Shown: positions 1 to 5,355 of the stretch, in pieces
Position numbering within the stretch: the stretch's first letter is position 1
Layout of the letters: each line of letters opens with the position of its first letter
Assembly: GCA_049317525.1 (NCBI GenBank)
Contig: JBMOIC010000058.1
Span: 1-5,355 of the forward strand
DNA from: UBA961 sp049317525
GTDB lineage: Bacteria > Bacteroidota > Ignavibacteria > Kapaibacteriales > UBA961
DNA: 5,355 nt
Reading direction: 5' to 3'
Program-made: the position numbers and the translations under genes
The notes under the pieces: generated by a model
Databases searched by the model: none
Told to the model about the DNA's origin: nothing
What the model saw: the letters and a program-made list of their open reading frames with translations, nothing else

Positions 1-656
1 TCTTTACCGCCACCAATAAATGCATATTGCCCTGTTAATTGATTTGATTCACCACCGCCAATAGTTCCATTTGTACCACTAACCCGATTATTAAAACCAC
101 CAATAATGGAATTATAACTTGCATTAGTACTATTATTGTCTCCACCACCAATGAAAGATCTAAAACCCAGAACATAGTTTGCAAGTGTTTTATCACCTTT
201 TTTATATTCGGTTGGAAATAGTTTTTCACGAAGATCAGGTGCTAAATTTGATTCACTTATTATATCTGGTGCTACATTAGCAGCCATTAATGAATATGGA
301 GATGATTGCATTGGAATTCTCATTGACTGAGGAATATCATCAACTTCAATATCTATATAGTACTGTCTATCAAATGTTACTTGAGCAGGCAAACCAAACA
401 TGCGACCTAAAGTGATATTATATAAGCCACCTGCTGACAAAGTAATTGTATCTCTTTGTTCGAATAAAGGGAAACCACCCAATGCTGATTCGTAAATACC
501 AACTTTAATGATATGAATTCCTTCCATGAATTTAGAGTCAAACGAATTCGTTATAACTCCTTGTAAACTAAGTGTCCTTGGAACTTGAGAAATGATTTCT
601 GAAGTATGCATGAGAAAGAACAAAACAACAAGTGTTTTATAGAAAAAGCTAGTCAT
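1..656 (-). CDS. Exported surface protein with YadA-head-like IGGG repeats, N-terminal part (3' end outside window)
   Basis: The frame is open from the ATG at 656-654 to the window edge, giving 218 residues. The start is supported by an in-frame stop at 711-713 and by the signal peptide that follows directly: TSFFYK, then a hydrophobic LVVLFFLM core, with likely cleavage near residues 23-24 (EIISQ). Residues 25-130 match a domain I know from many FCB-group exported proteins: VPRTLSLQG at its start, IYESALGGFPLFEQ, GLYNITLG, YYIDIEV, and SSPYSLMAANV at its end. A short linker leads to IGGG-type repeats from residue 169 that continue past the edge. Family knowledge: this domain commonly fronts beta-roll repeats like trimeric YadA heads, in secreted or outer-surface adhesin-like proteins. 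Function here is inferred; ligand and anchoring cannot be seen because the C-terminus (stalk, chaperone or sorting domain) is missing. The A-rich leader has no clear Shine-Dalgarno. It is divergent from the restriction gene, so not co-transcribed. Confidence 0.85.
   Translation of the reverse strand, partial: MTSFFYKTLVVLFFLMHTSEIISQVPRTLSLQGVITNSFDSKFMEGIHIIKVGIYESALGGFPLFEQRDTITLSAGGLYNITLGRMFGLPAQVTFDRQYYIDIEVDDIPQSMRIPMQSSPYSLMAANVAPDIISESNLAPDLREKLFPTEYKKGDKTLANYVLGFRSFIGGGDNNSTNASYNSIIGGFNNRVSGTNGTIGGGESNQLTGQYAFIGGGK
3..152 (-). repeat. IGGG beta-roll repeats (YadA-head-like) in the exported protein
   Basis: Four successive repeat starts lie at I169 (IGGGDNN), I185 (IGGFNN), I199 (IGGGESN) and I214 (IGGGK). 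Their spacings are 16, 14 and 15 residues. The consensus is I-G-G-G-x-x-N followed by a polar, Ser/Thr/Gly/Asn-rich half (VSGTNGT, LTGQYAF). This period and the alternation of small hydrophobic and Gly/Asn positions match the left-handed parallel beta-roll of trimeric autotransporter heads. The tract continues beyond the window, so the copy number is unknown. Confidence 0.7.
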
Positions 657-1115
657 ATTTTTACTTTGTATGTCAAAATGAAACACCAAGCAAATTACGG
701 TATAAGATAGTCATTGTATCTACTCAAATAACTACTGTTTTACCCACATTTCACCTCATTTATCGCATACTTTACATAGTGGCAATACTCTTTAAATCAT
801 ATATATGGTAATATTTCTAGTCTTTAGTCTTTACATCAAAACAACATTTTTAAGTATAATAGTTTGGTAAAAAAAATTGCGACTCAATATTTAATAAAAT
901 CCAATAATAGATTATACATTAAATTTTCCCTTTGATTAAAGGTAATATCAGCTATCAAAATAAGGCTGAATTTCTCTTTGATTTTAAGTGTAATTTAATT
1001 GAGTTCAGTTCCTATATTTTAGTACTTTTGTATAAGTTTTTTTAAGGGTATATAAAGGGATGCTGTTTGCTTTCATTGCCCCGTTTGATAATTTTACTCT
1101 TCAGCTGGAATTAAT
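657..1115. other. Divergent AT-rich intergenic region, no gene seen
   Basis: This stretch separates the two divergent starts and must hold both promoters unless transcription enters from further away. No convincing ORF was found: the short plus-strand ATG frames near 671-680 stop within a few codons. It is visibly AT-rich. Small structures seen are a self-complementary CATATATATG at 798-807, a tandem TAGTCTT pair at 818-831, a palindrome CCTTT-GATT-AAAGG at 929-942, and a degenerate repeat pair at 921-946 and 968-994. No TAnnTTTG element was found on the minus strand for the left gene. No tRNA-like fold or terminator hairpin with a T-run was recognised. Confidence 0.75.
998..1030 (+). promoter_or_regulatory. 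Candidate Bacteroidota-type promoter for the restriction-modification gene
   Basis: TACTTTTG at 1023-1030 matches the Bacteroidota -7 consensus TAnnTTTG exactly. ATTG at 998-1001 lies 21 bases upstream, a three-out-of-four match to the -33 element TTTG at acceptable spacing. Transcription would start near 1037 and leave a leader of about 80 bases. AT-rich DNA gives chance matches easily, and the host phylum is itself inferred, so this is a candidate only. Confidence 0.35.
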
Positions 1116-4100
1116 ATGAGCTTTCAGAAGATACTTGAAAAATATAGACAGATCTCCTACAATCAAAGAGATAAGGGTGATAAATTTGAACGCTTGATGC
1201 AACGCTATCTGCAAACTGATCCATTGTATTGTGATGAATTACAACATGTGTGGCTATGGGATGAATTTCCCTATAAAGCTCAACTTGGTGGGATTGATCT
1301 TGGCATCGACCTCGTTGCAGAACATATCAATGGTGGCTTTTGGGCTGTGCAATGCAAATGTTATGCTGAAAACTCAATCATAGATAAACCTAAAGTGGAT
1401 TCCTTTATCGCTACAGCCAATCGTAGTTTTACCGATGATGCCGGAACTCTCCATCATTTTTCATATTTACTCTGGATTTCAACGACAAATAAATGGGGTG
1501 AACATGCGCTTGAAACACTCAAAGGACAACGCGTCGATATCGGCATCATTTATCAAGATATCTTGGAACAATCTCATGTTGATTGGGAAAAATTGGAAGA
1601 AGGCATCCATGGTATCCAAGCCCAAACAAGCAAGAAATCACTAAGAGAACATCAAAGACAAGCCCTAGAATCCACACATGAGTATTTCAAAGATCATGAC
1701 CGAGGAAAGCTCATCATGGCTTGTGGAACAGGAAAAACATATACTGCTCTCAAAATCGCTGAACATGAAACAAATAATAAAGGGACAATCCTGTTTCTTG
1801 TTCCTTCCATTGCGCTCTTGGGACAAACCCTCCGGGAATGGAAAGCTGATTCCCAAGAAGAATTCCATGCCATTTGTATTTGTTCCGATCCTGAGGTGTC
1901 TAAAAAGAAAACCAAATCATCCGATGATGATGAATATTATCATGTAGCCGATCTTGCCTATCCTGCCTCCACAAAGGTTGAGGATATTCACAGACAATTT
2001 GAGATGATTCAGAAACTTGGTGGCAATACAATGACCGTTGTCTTCTCCACCTATCAATCCATCGAAGTTGTTTCAAAAGCGCAGAAATATCTCCTTGAAG
2101 CCGGTTTCCCGGAATTCGATATGATCATCTGCGATGAAGCACACAGAACCACAGGGGTGAAATTATCTGAGAACATTGATGACTCTGCCTTTGTAAAGGT
2201 TCATGATAATAACTTCATCAAAGCAAAAAAACGCTTATACATGACCGCCACGCCAAGACTATTCAGTGATGACACAAAAAGCAAAGCCGCGCAAGCAAAT
2301 GTGACGCTCTGCTCAATGGATGATGCAACGGTATATGGCGAAGAAATGTATCGTATTGGTTTTGGAGAAGCAGTTGAGAAAGGACTTTTGACTGATTATA
2401 AAGTTCTTATCCTGACCATCAATGAAGCAAATATCCCTCCTGTCTTTCGTGCGATGATTGCTAATAAGGATAGTGAAATTGATACTGATATGGCTACAAA
2501 GCTGATTGGTTGTATAAATGCTTTATCAAAACAAGTTCTGGGGGATGATGGCGACATTTCCCAAACTGATCCCGATCCAATGCGGAGAGCTGTTGCATTT
2601 TGTTCAAGCATCAAAGCGTCACAGCAAATTTCAAAAGTGTTCAATGAGGTTTCCGATAAATACATCTCATCACTTCCGGAAGAAATTCGTGATAATATGG
2701 TTTCAATGCATTGCGAGCATATTGATGGATCAATGACAACTCCGGAAAAAGATCGCTTACTCGGATGGCTGAAATCTGAACCCAAACCCAATGAATGCCA
2801 TGTCCTCACAAATGTAAGAGTATTGAGCGAAGGCGTTGATGTCCCAAGTCTTGACTCCATTATTTTCTTGTCTTCACGAAGCAGTCATATTGATGTGGTT
2901 CAGAGTGTTGGCAGGGTTATGCGTAAAGCACCAAACAAGAAATATGGTTATATCATCATCCCTATTTTGGTGCCATCAGATGTAGAACCGGAAGTTGCAT
3001 TAGATAATAATGATCGCTTCAAAGTGATTTGGAATGTGCTAAATGCTTTGCGTGCGCATGATGATAGATTCAATGCAATGGTGAACAAAATAGAGTTGAA
3101 TGAAAGCAAGCCCAAAGGTATCGCACCACTAATTCCAAATACAATTACCAATGAAAAAGGCGAAACAATAGTCATTAAAGATATTGATGGATTTGAAAAT
3201 AAGCAGTATCAAATAACTTTTGGAGATTTTGCACAACTTCAGTCCGTGATTTATGCCAAAATGGTGCAAAAGGTTGGTGATCGTAGATATTGGGAACAAT
3301 GGGCTAAGAATGTTGCCCAAATTGCTGAAAGACAAGTAGAGCGCATTAAGCGATTAATTGCTGATAAAGACAAACATCAGCAAGCATTCCAAAGTTTTAT
3401 TGAAGGTCTGAGGAAGAATATCAATCCAAGCATTTCTGAACAAGAAGCGATTGATATGCTCTCGCAACATATCATCACAAAACCTGTTTTTGATGCCTTG
3501 TTTGAGGGTTATTCTTTTGTTAGCGAAAATGCCATCAGTAAATCGATGCAAAACATGCTTGATTTGCTGGAAGAACAAGCAATAGAGAAAGATACACAGA
3601 CATTGGATAAATTCTATGAATCCGTAAAGATGCGCGCCCAAGGCATCGATAATGCCGAAGGAAAGCAAAAGATCATCATTGAACTCTATGACAAATTCTT
3701 TAAGACAGCTTTTCCTAAGATGGTTGAGCAATTGGGGATTGTCTATACGCCAACGGAATGTGTGGATTTCATCATTCATTCTGTGAATGATGTCTTGCAA
3801 AAGGAATTTGGCCGTTCAATATCTGATGAAGGCATCCATGTGCTGGATCCATTCACAGGCACCGGAACATTCATGACACGCCTTATTCAAAGCGGACTCA
3901 TAAAGCCGGAAGATTTGAAGCGGAAATATCAGCATGAACTTCATGCTAATGAGATTGTCCTTCTTGCCTATTATATCGCAACCATCAATATCGAAAATGC
4001 CTTTCATGATATGACCCCTGAAGATGATGGCATTGGAACGGACACATATATCCCTTTTGAGGGAATCGTTCTCACTGATACATTCCAATTGGGTGAAACA

Positions 4101-5355
4101 GAAGATGGTAATAAGATATTCTCTGAAATGTTCCCGCAAAATTCAGAGCGCGTGAAGAAACAGATGCAAGCTCCTTTGCGTGTAATCTTGGGTAATCCTC
4201 CTTACTCAATTGGTCAAAAATCAGCGAATGATAATGCACAAAATCAATCATACCCATATTTGGATTCACGCATAGAGCAGACATATGTCAAACAATCAAG
4301 TGCGGCATTGAATAAAGCACTCTATGACAGTTATATCAAAGCTTTTAGGTGGAGCACGGATAGATTGGATGAATCCGGCGGTATCATTGCTTTTATTTCA
4401 AATGCTGCTTGGCTTGATGGTAATAGCACCGATGGATTTAGAAAAGCCATAGAAAAGGAGTTTACATCCATTTATGTGTTCAATTTGCGTGGGAATGCAA
4501 GAACATCCGGAGAACTACGTAGAAAAGAAGCAGGAAATGTGTTCAGAGAGGGATCAAGAACCCCAATTTCAATAACACTGCTTGTGAAGAATCCGAATGT
4601 GAATAATGAAAATGCTAAGATTCACTATCATGATATTGGTGATTATCTGAGCCGGGAACAGAAACTCGATATCATCAAGAACTATGGATCTGTTGGAAAT
4701 ACTGAAATGCCATGGACGGTTATCAAAACAAATGAACATGGGGATTGGATAAGTGTACGAAATGAATCATTTGCAACTTTTATTCCTCTTGAACCTGAGA
4801 AGAAGTTCGATAATGATAGTAAATCTTTTTTTAATACGTATGCAATTGGCATTGCTACTAATAGAGATGCATGGGTCTATGGATTTTCAAAGGCAAAGAC
4901 AAAAGTTTATATGTATTCTATGATTTCATTTTACAATAAACAGAGGGATTTATATTTATCAGCATGTTCTAATAATCCTGATTTAAAAGTTGAAGACTTT
5001 ATAGACAAGAATCCAAAGGAGATAAGTTGGACACGCAGTTTACGGAATGATATCAAAAAATCTATTAATCATAAATATGATGATTCTAAGTTTGCTTTAG
5101 GTATTTACAGACCTTTCAACAAACAAAATATTTACTTTGATAAATACTTCATTGAGAGTCCCGGTTTATCAACCAAGTTTTTTCCCAATAGTTCATCTTT
5201 AAACTTTACAATTAGTGTGCACGGAATTGGAGGTAGTAAGCCGTTTTCAGCAGTTATTACTGACCATTTACTTGATCTCAATTCACTTGAAGCCGGAGCC
5301 CAATGCTTCCCCCTCTACTACTATGAAGAGAACACATCCAATCAAGAAGGTATGT
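1116..5355 (+). CDS. Type ISP restriction-modification enzyme, LlaGI/LlaBIII-like (C-terminus outside window)
   Basis: One frame is open for 1413 codons from the ATG at 1116. An in-frame TAA at 1089-1091 makes this the only ATG start; the leader has just a weak GGAA (1107-1110). Domains in order: Mrr-like nuclease, about 1-165, with GIDLGIDLVA (D61/D65) and QCK (Q79, K81); SF2 translocase with CGTGKT (K207), VPS (229-231), DEAH (340-343), TATP (377-380), LSEGVDVP (570-577) and QSVGRVMRK (596-604); helical coupler, about 710-870; N6-adenine methyltransferase with YTP (877-879), DPFTGTGTF (911-919), ANE (944-946), D988 and NPPY (1027-1030); then the family-typical FNLRGN (1122-1127) and a target-recognition domain with YRPF and CFPLYYYEE. 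Family knowledge: such proteins of about 1500-1650 residues methylate one adenine strand of an asymmetric site and, at unmodified sites, translocate using ATP and cleave after convergent collision. Roughly 100-250 residues are probably missing. No motif in view is broken. Recognition sequence cannot be read. Confidence 0.93.
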   Translation, partial: MSFQKILEKYRQISYNQRDKGDKFERLMQRYLQTDPLYCDELQHVWLWDEFPYKAQLGGIDLGIDLVAEHINGGFWAVQCKCYAENSIIDKPKVDSFIATANRSFTDDAGTLHHFSYLLWISTTNKWGEHALETLKGQRVDIGIIYQDILEQSHVDWEKLEEGIHGIQAQTSKKSLREHQRQALESTHEYFKDHDRGKLIMACGTGKTYTALKIAEHETNNKGTILFLVPSIALLGQTLREWKADSQEEFHAICICSDPEVSKKKTKSSDDDEYYHVADLAYPASTKVEDIHRQFEMIQKLGGNTMTVVFSTYQSIEVVSKAQKYLLEAGFPEFDMIICDEAHRTTGVKLSENIDDSAFVKVHDNNFIKAKKRLYMTATPRLFSDDTKSKAAQANVTLCSMDDATVYGEEMYRIGFGEAVEKGLLTDYKVLILTINEANIPPVFRAMIANKDSEIDTDMATKLIGCINALSKQVLGDDGDISQTDPDPMRRAVAFCSSIKASQQISKVFNEVSDKYISSLPEEIRDNMVSMHCEHIDGSMTTPEKDRLLGWLKSEPKPNECHVLTNVRVLSEGVDVPSLDSIIFLSSRSSHIDVVQSVGRVMRKAPNKKYGYIIIPILVPSDVEPEVALDNNDRFKVIWNVLNALRAHDDRFNAMVNKIELNESKPKGIAPLIPNTITNEKGETIVIKDIDGFENKQYQITFGDFAQLQSVIYAKMVQKVGDRRYWEQWAKNVAQIAERQVERIKRLIADKDKHQQAFQSFIEGLRKNINPSISEQEAIDMLSQHIITKPVFDALFEGYSFVSENAISKSMQNMLDLLEEQAIEKDTQTLDKFYESVKMRAQGIDNAEGKQKIIIELYDKFFKTAFPKMVEQLGIVYTPTECVDFIIHSVNDVLQKEFGRSISDEGIHVLDPFTGTGTFMTRLIQSGLIKPEDLKRKYQHELHANEIVLLAYYIATINIENAFHDMTPEDDGIGTDTYIPFEGIVLTDTFQLGETEDGNKIFSEMFPQNSERVKKQMQAPLRVILGNPPYSIGQKSANDNAQNQSYPYLDSRIEQTYVKQSSAALNKALYDSYIKAFRWSTDRLDESGGIIAFISNAAWLDGNSTDGFRKAIEKEFTSIYVFNLRGNARTSGELRRKEAGNVFREGSRTPISITLLVKNPNVNNENAKIHYHDIGDYLSREQKLDIIKNYGSVGNTEMPWTVIKTNEHGDWISVRNESFATFIPLEPEKKFDNDSKSFFNTYAIGIATNRDAWVYGFSKAKTKVYMYSMISFYNKQRDLYLSACSNNPDLKVEDFIDKNPKEISWTRSLRNDIKKSINHKYDDSKFALGIYRPFNKQNIYFDKYFIESPGLSTKFFPNSSSLNFTISVHGIGGSKPFSAVITDHLLDLNSLEAGAQCFPLYYYEENTSNQEGM
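4801..5160 (+). other. Low-GC, TTA-rich segment inside the target-recognition domain
   Basis: By hand count 102 of 360 bases are G or C (28%). Sampled lines of the same gene give 40% (1681-1740), 52% (2101-2160), 45% (2761-2820) and 50% (3841-3900), and GC recovers to 40-48% over 5221-5340. The segment encodes about residues 1230-1348. All seven leucine codons between 4801 and 5210 are TTA, whereas I count about eight TTA codons in the preceding 1228 codons and none between about 3355 and 4930. The frame is maintained throughout, and YRPF near its end is a family feature, so the segment belongs to the gene. Replacement by recombination is an inference from composition. Confidence 0.7.

Noticed and set aside
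35..229. Minus-strand frame of 64 residues, hydrophobic and valine/isoleucine-rich
   Set aside because: It is a shifted frame of the exported-protein gene on the same strand. Its hydrophobic look comes from reading the Gly/Asn repeat codons out of register.
798..831. CATATATATG palindrome and tandem TAGTCTT pair as a regulatory or attachment site
   Set aside because: Both are very short and made mostly of A and T, as expected by chance here. No integrase gene or matching second copy was seen.
1435..1947. Short plus- and minus-strand frames of 67-89 residues
   Set aside because: They overlap the nuclease and Walker A coding sequence in other frames and show no independent features.
2396..2860. 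Minus-strand frame of 154 residues
   Set aside because: It lies wholly inside the helicase region, antisense to conserved motifs, and its Ser-rich translation shows no recognisable domain.
3354..3800. Minus-strand frame of 148 residues
   Set aside because: It is antisense to the coupler and start of the methyltransferase domain, with no domain signature or plausible start context.
3816..4284. Two overlapping minus-strand frames of 107 and 70 residues
   Set aside because: Both are antisense to the methyltransferase motifs DPFTGTGTF and NPPY, which are clearly coding on the plus strand.
4801..5160. Gene end or inserted foreign gene at the low-GC stretch
   Set aside because: The reading frame continues without a stop, and family-typical YRPF and CFPLYYYEE residues follow in the same frame, so it is part of the restriction gene.
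1116..5355. Possible DISARM, BREX or type I restriction locus
   Set aside because: Nuclease, helicase, methyltransferase and recognition domain lie in one chain in the order typical of type ISP. No separate HsdR/HsdM/HsdS, PglX/PglZ or DrmA-like gene is visible.

Overview
The window holds two incomplete protein-coding genes that point away from each other, separated by a 459-base AT-rich intergenic region. Both run off the window edges, so neither C-terminus can be read. No RNA genes, CRISPR array, insertion sequence, integrase or clear terminator was seen.

Left (1-656, minus strand): the N-terminal 218 residues of an exported protein. It has a signal peptide, then a domain of the 'PR-x-LS-x-QG ... 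SAPYAL-x-A' type, then the start of an IGGG-repeat tract like the heads of trimeric YadA-type adhesins. This architecture is familiar from the FCB superphylum (Ignavibacteria/Chlorobi, Kapabacteria, Bacteroidota, Cloacimonadota and relatives). Moderate to low GC, the lack of a strong Shine-Dalgarno sequence at either gene, and one TAnnTTTG promoter-like element agree with that. The phylum is an inference and cannot be fixed from this window.

Middle (657-1115): divergent intergenic DNA with no convincing ORF. It holds a candidate Bacteroidota-type promoter for the right gene (about 998-1030), a small palindrome and short degenerate repeats.

Right (1116-5355, plus strand): one uninterrupted reading frame of 1413 codons without a stop. 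It reads as a type ISP (single-polypeptide) restriction-modification enzyme of the LlaGI/LlaBIII kind. In order it shows an Mrr-like nuclease (D65, Q79, K81), a superfamily 2 DEAH-box translocase, a helical coupler, a gamma-type N6-adenine methyltransferase (DPFTGTGTF and NPPY motifs) and a C-terminal target-recognition domain that the window cuts. All catalytic motifs in view are intact. One protein of this type performs site recognition, host methylation, ATP-driven translocation and cleavage of unmodified DNA, so no partner gene is required.

The most interesting signal is inside this gene. The part coding for the target-recognition domain (about 4801-5160) falls to about 28% GC and uses only TTA for leucine, while sampled core stretches are about 40-52% GC and use TTA rarely. 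This suggests that the specificity module has a different history from the nuclease-helicase-methyltransferase chassis. Apart from this, the system is a known type; I see no evidence for a wholly undescribed one.
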